Assembly (NCBI RefSeq): GCF_003024385.1
Contig: NZ_PVZN01000010.1
Location: 62,001-126,000, forward strand
DNA from: Pseudomonas sp. BBP2017
GTDB taxonomy: Bacteria; Pseudomonadota; Gammaproteobacteria; Pseudomonadales; Pseudomonadaceae
Direction of reading: 5' to 3'
DNA length: 64,000 nt
In this document: piece by piece, positions 1-7,541 of the stretch
Layout: the number at the start of each line of letters is the position of its first letter
Position numbering within the stretch: position 1 is the stretch's first letter
The notes under the pieces: generated by a model
What the model was told of the DNA's origin: nothing
The model's input: the letters and a program-made list of their open reading frames with translations, nothing else
Database searches by the model: none
Program-made: the position numbers and the translations under genes

Positions 1-1
1 C

Positions 2-1285
2 ACGCCCTGTCCACAATGTGGCCAGGTCGGGCAAATTGCCGAAGGTTATGACGGCTGGACCATTGACGGTCTGGCAATTGCCGTTGACGGTGTGCAGATC
101 AATTGCGGCTGCCCGCCCGGCAGCAACCGGCTGATAGCGCCCTTGTACGGCGGGGGAGTCACCGCTGCGCCGACAACCACCGGCTTTTCCGAACCGGCTC
201 GCCCGGTCGGCCGTTCACCTTCGTCGATGCCCACGTCCAGTTTCGCTTCCACGACTTCCCAGCCGATGGTGGCTGCCGCACCGGGCACGCTGGAACCTGG
301 CTTCTATGTAGTGCCGCGCAGCATGTCTGGCCAGCAAGTGCTGATTGAGCTGGGCGGCAAAAGCCGCTACCTGTCGGCTCGGCTGCACCGGCTTAATCCG
401 ACTTTTGCCCAAGGCTACAAGGCGGGTGAGCTGTTCGTCATCGGCGATCCGAACAACGGCACGGCCTGCACGCGGGAGGAGGCCCAGCTGATGGCTGCTG
501 CCGCTCAGGTCCGCGAGGCGCTGGCGCCGCTCAACGAGGACGAGGCCAATTTCATGGTCCGCTATCAAGGTGAGATTGCCGGGTTGCTAAGTGGCGCGAG
601 CCAGTCGATGGGGGTTGGCAAGGACATGCTTGGCCAAGGGTTGCGCCAGGTCGAAGGCAGCTTGCGCGCGGTTGAGCAGTTGCACCAACGCATGTTCAGC
701 ACTTACGGGCACCTGAAGAGCCCGGAGTTCTTCGCCTCACGTCAGCAGTTGTACCGCCAGATTGATGCTCAGTTGAAGAGCGCGTTTCTCAACAAGCAGT
801 TGAATCTGGGGAGTTACGACACCCTGCGCCGCGATTTGGGGATCTCAACCAAAAGTCTGGTGCACCACTGGAGTCGCGCCGGTGCGCCGGGTGAGATTCC
901 GGGTTATGCCACGCATCTGGACCAAGTGGCCAAGACGGCGAAGTACCTGAAGTATGGGGGGTATGTCGGGATTGCGTTAGGTGGCGGCGCATCGGTACTC
1001 AAGGTGCAGGAGGTGTGTCGGGCTGGTGAGACAGAGGAATGTAAAAAGGTGCGTTTTACTGAAGCTGGAAGTTTCTCGGGAGGGTTCGGTGGTGGTATGG
1101 CTGGTGCCTACGTGGGAGGAAAGACTGCCGTGGCCGTATGTGGTGGCGCGGCCGTGGCTGGTGGAGTTGGTGTAGCCGTTTGTGGAATTGTATTCGTCGG
1201 AGGTGGAGCGCTTGCGGGCGGCCTGGGCACTAGTGCTGGTGGCGAATGGCTCGGGGAGTTCTTATACGAAAAGATCAAACCATGA
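2..1285 (+). CDS. PAAR-domain type VI secretion effector (5' end missing)
   Basis: The reading frame is open to the left edge, so the true start lies outside the window. The first visible 50 codons are a cysteine-bearing PAAR-type segment (CPQCG, then DGLAIAVDGVQINCGCPPG), the fold that caps the VgrG spike in type VI secretion. A helical middle region follows. The last 100 residues are very rich in Gly and Ala with several hydrophobic stretches (GGFGGGMAGAYVGG, VAGGVGVAVCGIVFVGGG), resembling a glycine-zipper membrane-inserting toxin. The stop overlaps the next start (ATGA), which is typical of effector-immunity pairs. Base composition becomes less GC-rich over the 3' third. PAAR is well supported. 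The pore-forming role is inference from composition only, and the toxin family is not one I recognise. Confidence 0.8.
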   Translation, partial: TPCPQCGQVGQIAEGYDGWTIDGLAIAVDGVQINCGCPPGSNRLIAPLYGGGVTAAPTTTGFSEPARPVGRSPSSMPTSSFASTTSQPMVAAAPGTLEPGFYVVPRSMSGQQVLIELGGKSRYLSARLHRLNPTFAQGYKAGELFVIGDPNNGTACTREEAQLMAAAAQVREALAPLNEDEANFMVRYQGEIAGLLSGASQSMGVGKDMLGQGLRQVEGSLRAVEQLHQRMFSTYGHLKSPEFFASRQQLYRQIDAQLKSAFLNKQLNLGSYDTLRRDLGISTKSLVHHWSRAGAPGEIPGYATHLDQVAKTAKYLKYGGYVGIALGGGASVLKVQEVCRAGETEECKKVRFTEAGSFSGGFGGGMAGAYVGGKTAVAVCGGAAVAGGVGVAVCGIVFVGGGALAGGLGTSAGGEWLGEFLYEKIKP

Positions 1286-1677
1286 GCGGTTTCTGGAGCT
1301 CTTGGTGGGCATTCGCCTTCATGTTGGCCCCGTATGTGATCGGATTAGCGGGCGTGGTCATGGAAACCCATCTAGCCCGTAGCCGCGACTTCGACATCAT
1401 CATTGCAAGCCTTCCAAACAGCGTTTGGCTAAAGTTGCAAATACCTTTCTGGGGGACGACAAGGTTGAAATCCCGCTGCTACTTGCTCAGCACAATCTGT
1501 GGCGCGATGCTCTATCCAAAATTAAGTGTTCGCTTGGGGATGATGGACGCAGAAGATTTGCGCAACTTTCCTCCGCGACTGCGGCGCCGAATGTTGATCG
1601 CTTCCTGGCTGTTAATCATTGCTGCTGTCTGGCTTGCGATAGGCCTTGCCTTGATCAAGCTCTTCTCAACAAGGTGA
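1282..1677 (+). CDS. Probable immunity protein of the PAAR effector, two-helix membrane protein
   Basis: 131 codons beginning at the ATG that overlaps the effector stop by 4 bp. An upstream in-frame start exists but would lie inside the effector gene. The product has an N-terminal hydrophobic helix (about residues 5-27), a basic central part and a second strong hydrophobic helix near the C-terminus (about 104-127), so it should sit in the inner membrane. An immunity protein against a membrane-active toxin would be expected there. No family was recognised. The role is inferred from position, coupling and topology. Its 3' end abuts a decayed copy of the effector tail, so the last few codons may derive from a recombination junction. 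Confidence 0.6.
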   Translation: MSGFWSSWWAFAFMLAPYVIGLAGVVMETHLARSRDFDIIIASLPNSVWLKLQIPFWGTTRLKSRCYLLSTICGAMLYPKLSVRLGMMDAEDLRNFPPRLRRRMLIASWLLIIAAVWLAIGLALIKLFSTR

Positions 1678-1865
1678 GAGGCTGGGAGTTTTTCTGGTGG
1701 ACTCGGTGGTGGCGCGGTTCTAGCTCTGGCAGGGCCATTGGGCGGGGCTTTGTGCGGAATATAGCTTTAGTTGGGGGCGAATCACTTGTGGGTAGTCTAG
1801 GAGGTTGGGCAGGTGGCGAGTTGCTTGGGGGGGGGCTCGGCGTAATCGAATTATCGGAAGGCTAA
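1678..1865 (+). pseudogene. Orphan, frameshifted copy of the effector C-terminal tail
   Basis: Starting right after the immunity stop codon the frame reads EAGSFSGGLGGGA and later ALCGI, then hits TAG. The effector tail reads EAGSFSGGFGGGM and AVCGI at the matching place. Continuing in another frame gives LVGGESLVGSLGGWAGGELLG, matching FVGGGALAGGLGTSAGGEWLG of the intact effector. The two frames are joined near 1762-1770, and a run of nine G lies further on. There is no start codon or ribosome site of its own. This is a broken duplicate of the toxin tip, as known for displaced Rhs and CdiA tails. Similarity is read by eye at the protein level. Confidence 0.75.
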
Positions 1866-1880
1866 CACTTAACAGTCATA

Positions 1881-1911
1881 AAAAAGGCGAGCCCACCGGG
1901 CTCGCCTTTTT
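1881..1911. terminator. Bidirectional rho-independent terminator
   Basis: A 9-bp perfect GC-rich stem (GGCGAGCCC with GGGCTCGCC) and 4-nt or shorter loop is flanked by A5 on the left and T5 on the right. It can therefore end both the effector-immunity unit and the converging hpf-like gene. Confidence 0.9.
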
Positions 1912-1930
1912 ACCGTCTGCGTTATGTCAT

Positions 1931-2338
1931 TCAGCTAATACTGCGAGCTTGCTCGTTCTCCAGAAATTCTTCCTGTAGCAGGCCGTCGTTCTGGGCGCCG
2001 TCAACGCTTTGCTGGGTCACCGCGCGTTTGCTGCGCAGTTTGCCGTAGAAGTGCTCCAGGGCATGATTGAGCTTGATCGCCGCGCCATCGACAGCCTGGT
2101 CGAGGGACGCGGATGTGTGGCTCACGGAAATCGGTTGATGGCCTTTTGGGCGTGCCTCCATCTGGCAGCGTTTGTCGTGCGGACCTGGCTTGTCGCCGTT
2201 CTCGTCGCGCAGGTGGACCTCAACGCGGGTGAGGTCTTCTTCAAATCGTTCGAGCGTGCTTTCTACAGTGCTGCGGACCCACTCTTCCAGTCGAATGTTG
2301 CCTTGAATATGGTTGTCGCTATTGACTTGGATTTGCAT
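1931..2338 (-). CDS. HPF/RaiA-family ribosome-associated inhibitor
   Basis: A 135-residue protein starting MQIQVNSDNHIQG, the beta-strand opening of the HPF/YfiA (RaiA) fold. DLTRVEVHLRDENGDK and basic residues follow, with ASLDQAVDGAAIKLNHALEH in the second helix. Family members bind the 30S decoding region and silence or dimerise ribosomes in stationary phase or stress. Length fits a short HPF with an acidic C-terminal tail (about the last 30 residues). It is not the copy usually found beside rpoN. It stands alone between two terminators, so it is probably monocistronic. Confidence 0.85.
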   Translation of the reverse strand: MQIQVNSDNHIQGNIRLEEWVRSTVESTLERFEEDLTRVEVHLRDENGDKPGPHDKRCQMEARPKGHQPISVSHTSASLDQAVDGAAIKLNHALEHFYGKLRSKRAVTQQSVDGAQNDGLLQEEFLENEQARSIS

Positions 2339-2353
2339 AGTTCAATCCCTTAT

Positions 2354-2443
2354 TCAGCTAGCTCGCAAGAGAATCGATGGGGCCTTTGCGGCCTGTGGAA
2401 ACCATCGCCTCTTGACTACAAGGTCAGGCACTTGGCGCAACAT
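2354..2443 (-). CDS. Possible 29-residue small protein or leader peptide
   Basis: Between the terminator at 2479-2504 and the hpf-like gene, on the same strand as hpf, an ATG follows an AAGGA sequence at about 8 nt spacing. It opens a 29-codon frame that is Arg/Trp containing (VVKRRWFPQAAK). The frame ends 15 nt upstream of the hpf-like ATG, so it would be a leader ORF in the hpf transcript. No homolog is known to me. The support is only the ribosome site and position, so chance is a real alternative. Otherwise the 360-base stretch 2339-2698 holds only a terminator and a Fur box. Confidence 0.25.
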   Translation of the reverse strand: MLRQVPDLVVKRRWFPQAAKAPSILLRAS

Positions 2444-2478
2444 TTCAAGTCCTTTTGAAAGATAAATTTCTTGTTGCA

Positions 2479-2504
2479 AAAAGCCCGGCTTCGGCCGGGC
2501 TTTT
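2479..2504. terminator. Rho-independent terminator hairpin
   Basis: Perfect stem AAAAGCCCGGC / GCCGGGCTTTT with a TTCG tetraloop, A/T runs on both sides. No plus-strand gene ends just before it. On the minus strand it precedes the hpf-like transcription unit, so it probably insulates hpf from antisense or upstream reading. Confidence 0.75.
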
Positions 2505-2625
2505 GCATGCGCTGGATCAAAGCGCGACTGCGCATTTAGGTGTCCCTGGCTGTTCGGCAATCAGACGCTGGCTGGCGGCAAAAACGAAGTCCGGAAAATG
2601 TAAATAACGTAAATAAGCTGTACTC

Positions 2626-2650
2626 TCATTTGAGAATCAATAGCATTCGC
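2626..2650 (+). promoter_or_regulatory. Candidate Fur box upstream of the CirA-like receptor
   Basis: The stretch TGAGAATCAATAGCATTCGC fits the pseudomonad Fur pattern (GAGAAT-N-ATT-N-CATT) and sits about 50 bp before the receptor start in an otherwise AT-rich leader. This predicts iron repression. It is a consensus match by eye. Confidence 0.55.
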
Positions 2651-2698
2651 CCTCTGAATGGTTTACCAAACCTTTACATTTCTCAGGGAGAGCTCCAC

Positions 2699-4669
2699 GT
2701 GTCCCCGCTTTTCACTCGATCCTGCCTCGCAATTACCCTTTGCTCCTTGTACTGCGCCCAGGCCAGTGCCGATGGCCAGCAGCCTATGGAACTGGACAAC
2801 GTGGTGGTCACCGCCTCCGGTTTCTCCCAGCAAATCAAGGATGCCCCGGCGTCGATCTCGGTGATTACCCGCGAGCAGATCGAGAACAAGTCCTACCGTG
2901 ATGTGACCGATGCCCTGAAAGATGTCCCGGGTGTCGTGGTGACCGGTGGCGCCAGCTCCAGCGACATCAGCATCCGCGGCATGGCCTCCAAGTACACGCT
3001 GATGCTGGTCGACGGTAAACGTCAGGACTCGCGTGCAACCCGCCCCAACAGTGACGGTGCCGGGATCGAACAAGGCTGGATGCCGCCACTTGAGGCGATC
3101 GAGCGCATCGAAGTTGTCCGTGGGCCAATGTCGTCGTTGTATGGCTCCGACGCCATGGGCGGGGTGATCAACATCATCACCCGCAAAGTGACCCCCAACT
3201 GGTATGGCGGCGTGCGCAGCGAAGCGACCTTCCAGGACCGCTCCGACTCCGGCGATTACAACAGCACCAGTGCGTTCGCCTCCGGGCCGCTGATCGAGAA
3301 CCTGGTCGGCTTGCAGCTCTATGGCCAGCGTTCGCGTCGCGACGAAGACCACATCACCAACGGCTTCAACGAACAGAGTACCGACAGCGGCACGGCCAAG
3401 CTTTCGTTCACCCCTGACGAACACAACGACATCACCTTCGAAGCGGGCAAATCCGAGCAGGACCGTTATGCCCACAAAGGGAAGTCGGCGCGCTCTTCCG
3501 ATAGTTTCAGTGACTATGAGCGCACCAACTTCGCGATCAGCCACTCCGGACGTTGGGAAAGCATCACCACCGACAGCTACCTGCAGCGCGAGAAGATCGA
3601 GAATCCGGGCCGGCGCATGGAGCTGGAGAACACCGTGCTCAACTCGCAGGTGTCGTTCTTCAGCGATTCGCACATCACCACCGTGGGTGGTTCCTACAAG
3701 TACGAAGACCTCACTGACGAAGGTAACCAGTTGGCCGCGGCGTCCGACGTCAACCAGCTGACGCGCTGGTCCTGGGCCCTGTTTGCCGAAGACGAATGGC
3801 GCCTGACCGAAGCCTTCGCCTTGACCGGCGGCATTCGCATGGACAAGGACGAAAACTACGGTACCCATTGGTCGCCACGCTTGTATGGGGTGTATCACCC
3901 GGCCGAGCACTGGACCGTCAAGGGTGGTGTATCCAGCGGCTATCGTTCGCCGGACATCCGCGCAGCAGTGGATGACTGGGGCCAGATCACCGGTGGCGGT
4001 GGCGACCCGGCAATCATCGTCGGTAACTCCAGCCTCAAGCCGGAGAAGAGCCTGAGTCAGGAGGTCGGCGTGATCTGGGACAGCCTGGAAGGCTTCTCCA
4101 CCGGTCTGACCGTGTTCAACACCGACTTCAAAGACAAGATCACCGAAACCCGCCGCTGCACCGACAGCACCGGCAATGCATCGGGTCAGTGCCAGATCGG
4201 CGGTACTTCGTACAAGTTCATCAGTGACCGGGTGAACGTCGATGAGGCGCAGATGCGCGGTATCGAAGCGACCCTGGACTGGGAAATCACCCAGGCCCTG
4301 AAGCTTGCCAGCAACTACACCTTCACCGACTCCGAACAGAAGAGCGGCCCGCAAAAGGGCAAGGCGCTGAACCAGATGCCACGGCACATGGTCAACGCCA
4401 CCCTGGACTGGCAGACCACCGACCAACTGGGTACCTGGGTGCGCCTGAACTATCGCGGCAAGACCTCTGACTACCTGGGCCGCACCACCATGTCCGATGG
4501 CACGCCGTCCTACACCTTCGTCGACCTGGGCGGCACTTACCGGGTGACCAAAAACGTGAAATTGCTGGCCGGTGTCTACAACGTGTTCAACAAGGAGGTC
4601 GACTACGAGAACTACCAGACCGTGCTGGATGGCCGCCGCTACACCGTGGGTGTCGACGTGTCGTTCTGA
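2699..4669 (+). CDS. CirA-like TonB-dependent catecholate siderophore receptor
   Basis: Outer-membrane ligand-gated channel for ferric catecholate compounds. I chose the GTG at 2699, preceded by AGGGAG at 8 nt; an upstream in-frame GTG at 2540 would bury the signal peptide. The 656-residue product begins with a signal peptide ending near QASA, then the TonB box region and plug domain (DNVVVTASGF, DAPASISVITREQIE, LVDGKR, IERIEVVRGPMSSLYGSDAMGGVINIITRK). This is closely CirA/FepA-like. A 22-strand barrel follows, ending in a C-terminal phenylalanine (VGVDVSF). No regulatory N-terminal extension is present. It stands alone behind a Fur box. The exact ligand cannot be told from sequence. Confidence 0.9.
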   Translation: MSPLFTRSCLAITLCSLYCAQASADGQQPMELDNVVVTASGFSQQIKDAPASISVITREQIENKSYRDVTDALKDVPGVVVTGGASSSDISIRGMASKYTLMLVDGKRQDSRATRPNSDGAGIEQGWMPPLEAIERIEVVRGPMSSLYGSDAMGGVINIITRKVTPNWYGGVRSEATFQDRSDSGDYNSTSAFASGPLIENLVGLQLYGQRSRRDEDHITNGFNEQSTDSGTAKLSFTPDEHNDITFEAGKSEQDRYAHKGKSARSSDSFSDYERTNFAISHSGRWESITTDSYLQREKIENPGRRMELENTVLNSQVSFFSDSHITTVGGSYKYEDLTDEGNQLAAASDVNQLTRWSWALFAEDEWRLTEAFALTGGIRMDKDENYGTHWSPRLYGVYHPAEHWTVKGGVSSGYRSPDIRAAVDDWGQITGGGGDPAIIVGNSSLKPEKSLSQEVGVIWDSLEGFSTGLTVFNTDFKDKITETRRCTDSTGNASGQCQIGGTSYKFISDRVNVDEAQMRGIEATLDWEITQALKLASNYTFTDSEQKSGPQKGKALNQMPRHMVNATLDWQTTDQLGTWVRLNYRGKTSDYLGRTTMSDGTPSYTFVDLGGTYRVTKNVKLLAGVYNVFNKEVDYENYQTVLDGRRYTVGVDVSF

Positions 4670-4703
4670 GTATCCGGTCAGCGGCTTTGCTTGTGAGAAA
4701 CTA

Positions 4704-4723
4704 AATCATTACTATTAGTGATT
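4704..4723 (+). promoter_or_regulatory. Fur box heading the PepSY / ECF sigma operon
   Basis: AATCATTACTATTAGTGATT is a near-perfect inverted repeat of the Fur type, 20 bp before the first start codon of the five-gene unit. It should place the whole unit, including the sigma factor, under iron repression. Confidence 0.65.
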
Positions 4724-4743
4724 CTTCACCAGGAATGGACGTC

Positions 4744-5046
4744 ATGAAAAGCAAAGCCGCCGGGTTGCCCCTCAGTTATCGCCTGGCCGTGACCTCACGT
4801 TGCCTGGCCGCTGTGTTCGGTGGCTATCTGCTGGCGGCGATGGCCAGCGTTTGTATCACCCTGCTGACGCCGATGCCGAAAGCTGAAGCGGTGGTCAGCG
4901 GCATGATGCTGTCATTTCTGTTCTACCTGGTGGCCTTTCTCTGGTGCTTTGCCAGTCGCAGCGCCTGGCAGGCCTGGTTGGGTGTGTTGCTGCCGAGCCT
5001 GGTGCTGGGCGCGATCAATGGACTGGCCTACTGGATGAAAAACTGA
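4744..5046 (+). CDS. DUF3649 family small membrane protein
   Basis: A 100-residue protein with three hydrophobic segments (CLAAVFGGYLLAAMASVCI, VSGMMLSFLFYLVAFLWC, WLGVLLPSLVLGAINGLAYW). It is of the DUF3649 type found in pseudomonads next to PepSY and DUF3325 genes in iron-uptake loci. I prefer the ATG at 4744 because AGGA lies 9 nt upstream; the in-frame ATG at 4735 overlaps that site. Its stop overlaps the next start (TGATG), so it is translationally coupled. Function is unknown. Context suggests help in siderophore or iron handling at the inner membrane. Confidence 0.8.
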   Translation: MKSKAAGLPLSYRLAVTSRCLAAVFGGYLLAAMASVCITLLTPMPKAEAVVSGMMLSFLFYLVAFLWCFASRSAWQAWLGVLLPSLVLGAINGLAYWMKN

Positions 5047-6629
5047 TGAAAGAGGGCTTTCGCCAGGCCATGGCCTGGTTACACACCTGGACCGGCCTGA
5101 TCTTCGGCTGGCTGTTGTTTGCGATTTTCCTCACCGGGACCATGTCCTACTTCAAGGAGGAGATCAATCACTGGGCCCAGCCCGAGGTAACGGTTCGACC
5201 GCACGACCCGCTGGCCAGTCTGACGCTGGCGCAGAACTACCTGCAGGAACATGCGCCCAATGCTGGCAGCTGGTTCATCCGCCTGCCTGAAGCACGCGGG
5301 CCGGGCCTGAGTGTCGGTTGGCGGGCAGAGGGGGCCGGACGCCGCGGTTTCATTGAAAAAAATCTCGACCCTGCGACTGGCGCAGAGGTCCAGGCTCGCG
5401 AGACCCGCGGCGGCGATTTCTTCTACCGCTTCCATTTCCAGCTGGAGATGCCTCATCCCTGGGGCCGCTGGCTGTCGACCTTTGCCGCCTTCATCATGCT
5501 CCTGGGGCTGGTGACCGGCATCATTACCCACAAGAAAATCTTCAAAGAATTCTTCACCTTCCGCCCGGGCAAGGGCCAGCGCTCCTGGCTGGATGGCCAC
5601 AATGCCATCGGTGTGCTGGTGCTGCCGTTTCACTTGATGATCAGCTACAGCAGCCTGGTGATCTTCATGTCACTGGTGATGCCGGCGAGCATCATCGCCA
5701 GCTATGGCGATAACACCCGGGCTTATTTCAATGATCTGTTCGGTGCGTCTGAAGAGGTCAAGGTGGCCGGTGTTGCCGCGCCGTTGTTGCCGCTGCCGAC
5801 GCTATACCGGGCGTTCCAGGAACAGGCGCCGGGTAGTCGCCACGGCTGGATCGAAGTACAAAACCCGGGTGATCAGAATGCCCGTGTGCGCTTCTCCCGG
5901 CATGGTGGTGGTCGCATTGCCTATCAGCGTGGCGGAGGCTGGGTGTTCGATGGTGTCAACGGCACGCTGCAAAACGACAGCAGAACCGAAGCGACCCCGG
6001 TGGTGATTGCCAGCGGTATGTACGGCCTGCACATGGGCATGTTCGCCGGCCCTTGGCTGCGCTGGCTGTACTTCTTCTTCGGCGTGGCCGGCACGGCGGT
6101 GATCGGCACCGGTCTGGTGCTATGGCTGGGTAAGCGCCAGCTCAAACACGTCAAGAGCGGTACACAGCCCTTCGAGCTGCGCCTGGTGGAAGTGTTGAAC
6201 ATCGCCAGCATGAGCGGTTTGTTGCTGGGTGTGGCGGCCTTCTTCTGGGCCAACCGCTTGCTGCCGGTTGGTCTGGAAGGACGTGCCGGGTGGGAAGTGA
6301 ACAGTTTCTTCCTGCTCTGGGCGCTGTCGCTGGTGCACGCCGTGCTGCGCCCGGGGCGCCGAGCCTGGGCCGAACAGTTGTGGCTGGCGGCGCTGCTGTG
6401 GACGGGCTTGCCGCTGCTCAATCAGCTGACCACAGGCCAAGGCTTGATCCATTCGATTGCGGCCGGCGACTGGGCCATGGCCGGCTTCGACCTGACGGCG
6501 CTGGGCTGTGGCCTGTTCTTCGCCTGGGCTGCCCGCAAGATGTGGCGCCCGCCAGTGGTGGTCGCCAAGCGTGCGCCCAAGGCGGCGAAAGCGGCCAGTG
6601 CCCATCTGATCGAAAGCGAGGTGAGTTGA
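5046..6629 (+). CDS. PepSY-associated transmembrane protein
   Basis: 527 residues. The N-terminal WLHTWTGLIFGWLLFAIFLTGT helix is the hallmark of PepSY_TM proteins. A large periplasmic portion, a second helix pair (WLSTFAAFIMLLGLVTGIITHKKIF and LVLPFHLMISYSSLVIFMS) and further C-terminal helices follow. Conserved His residues in the helices (LHTW, ITHKK, LPFHL, GLHMG) suggest haem or metal contacts. Some relatives act as inner-membrane ferric-siderophore reductases, such as FoxB and FpvG-like proteins. Start ATG at 5046 overlaps the previous stop, and the end overlaps the DUF3325 start. The reductase role is inference from family and context. Confidence 0.85.
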   Translation: MKEGFRQAMAWLHTWTGLIFGWLLFAIFLTGTMSYFKEEINHWAQPEVTVRPHDPLASLTLAQNYLQEHAPNAGSWFIRLPEARGPGLSVGWRAEGAGRRGFIEKNLDPATGAEVQARETRGGDFFYRFHFQLEMPHPWGRWLSTFAAFIMLLGLVTGIITHKKIFKEFFTFRPGKGQRSWLDGHNAIGVLVLPFHLMISYSSLVIFMSLVMPASIIASYGDNTRAYFNDLFGASEEVKVAGVAAPLLPLPTLYRAFQEQAPGSRHGWIEVQNPGDQNARVRFSRHGGGRIAYQRGGGWVFDGVNGTLQNDSRTEATPVVIASGMYGLHMGMFAGPWLRWLYFFFGVAGTAVIGTGLVLWLGKRQLKHVKSGTQPFELRLVEVLNIASMSGLLLGVAAFFWANRLLPVGLEGRAGWEVNSFFLLWALSLVHAVLRPGRRAWAEQLWLAALLWTGLPLLNQLTTGQGLIHSIAAGDWAMAGFDLTALGCGLFFAWAARKMWRPPVVVAKRAPKAAKAASAHLIESEVS

Positions 6630-6955
6630 TGCTGGCCGTTGCCCTGTTCGGTTTTGCCGGCTTTGCCTGTCTGTGCCTGGCCATGGAGAAACACTACAAA
6701 GTCCTGCTCGGCGCCGCTCCCGCCGCAATGCGCTTGCGTGTCCTGCGCATCGGCGGCTGCTTGCTGCTGTTGCTGGCGGTGTACCTGGCCGTGCACAACA
6801 GTGGGTGGGCCATGGGCCTGGTCGAACTGTTTGCGGTATTGATGGCTGGCGTTACCCTGTGGGTATTTTTACTGCCTTTTCGACCGCGTCTGTTGCTAAG
6901 GTTGGTTGGGCTCAGCCTGGTGCTTGGCCCCGTGTTGGCCATGTTGCCCGAGTGA
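6629..6955 (+). CDS. DUF3325 family membrane protein
   Basis: 108 residues with an N-terminal hydrophobic helix, a central helix (GGCLLLLLAVYLAVHN) and two C-terminal helices, the layout of DUF3325 proteins that accompany PepSY genes. The start overlaps the preceding stop (TGATG). The stop lies four bases before the sigma-factor start, so it belongs to the same message. No biochemical function is known. It presumably works with the PepSY protein in iron release or transport. Confidence 0.8.
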   Translation: MLAVALFGFAGFACLCLAMEKHYKVLLGAAPAAMRLRVLRIGGCLLLLLAVYLAVHNSGWAMGLVELFAVLMAGVTLWVFLLPFRPRLLLRLVGLSLVLGPVLAMLPE

Positions 6956-6959
6956 ACAG

Positions 6960-7541
6960 ATGAACGAGCCGCTGGATTTATCGGGTGAACCCGCATCGGA
7001 TGTCGATTGCGCCAGTGGTCGTGCGCGTTTTCTCCAGGTTTTTCTGGCCCAGCGTCCGCGTATGGAAGCCTTGGTCAGTCGCCGGGTCGGTTGCCGGGCC
7101 ACTGCTTCGGATCTGGTGCAGGACCTGTTCCTGCGATTCTGGCGTCGCCCTCAGGTACGAGTCGAAGCGCTGGACACCTATCTGTTGCGTTGCGCAGGCA
7201 ACATCGCCATCGATCACCTGCGCAGCGAAGGTGCGCGTGGACGGATCAATGACAGCTTGCAGTTGAGCGTGAATGATTGCCACGTCGCCGAGCCCCATGC
7301 GGCGTTGGAGCTCAACGACGACCTGCAGCGCATTGAAGCGGCATTGCGCGAGTTGCCTGAGCGTACCCGGCAGATCTTTTTGCTCAATCGTGTCCACGGT
7401 CGAAAGTATGGCGAGATCGCCAAGGCGATGGACATCTCCCAAAGCGCTGTAGAGAAGCACATGATGCGCGCGTTGGACGCGTGCAAAGCCAGTATTGCCG
7501 TGGCTCCAGCCGGGGCGCGCCAGCCAGGGAATGCACCATGA
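6960..7541 (+). CDS. ECF sigma factor, FecI family
   Basis: 193 residues from the ATG at 6960, four bases after DUF3325. Region 2 is seen as ASDLVQDLFLRFWRR with YLLRCAGNIAIDHLR. Region 4 is LPERTRQIFLLNRVHGRKYGEIAKAMDISQSAVEKHMMRAL, the helix-turn-helix that reads the -35 element. FecI-type factors are held by the partner FecR and direct transcription of the cognate TonB receptor when the ferric siderophore binds. The next gene is FecR, overlapping by 4 bp, and the next receptor carries the signalling domain. Iron control probably comes from the Fur box at the operon head. Confidence 0.92.
   Translation: MNEPLDLSGEPASDVDCASGRARFLQVFLAQRPRMEALVSRRVGCRATASDLVQDLFLRFWRRPQVRVEALDTYLLRCAGNIAIDHLRSEGARGRINDSLQLSVNDCHVAEPHAALELNDDLQRIEAALRELPERTRQIFLLNRVHGRKYGEIAKAMDISQSAVEKHMMRALDACKASIAVAPAGARQPGNAP

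Noticed and set aside
1425..1677. First part of a 146-codon plus-strand frame overlapping the immunity gene
   Set aside because: The part before 1678 is only another reading of the immunity gene; only the later part resembles the toxin tail, so it is described as a pseudogene remnant.
2663..4426. A 587-codon minus-strand frame opposite the CirA-like receptor
   Set aside because: Shadow of the receptor gene, which has plug and barrel motifs, signal peptide and Fur box. No start context on the minus strand.
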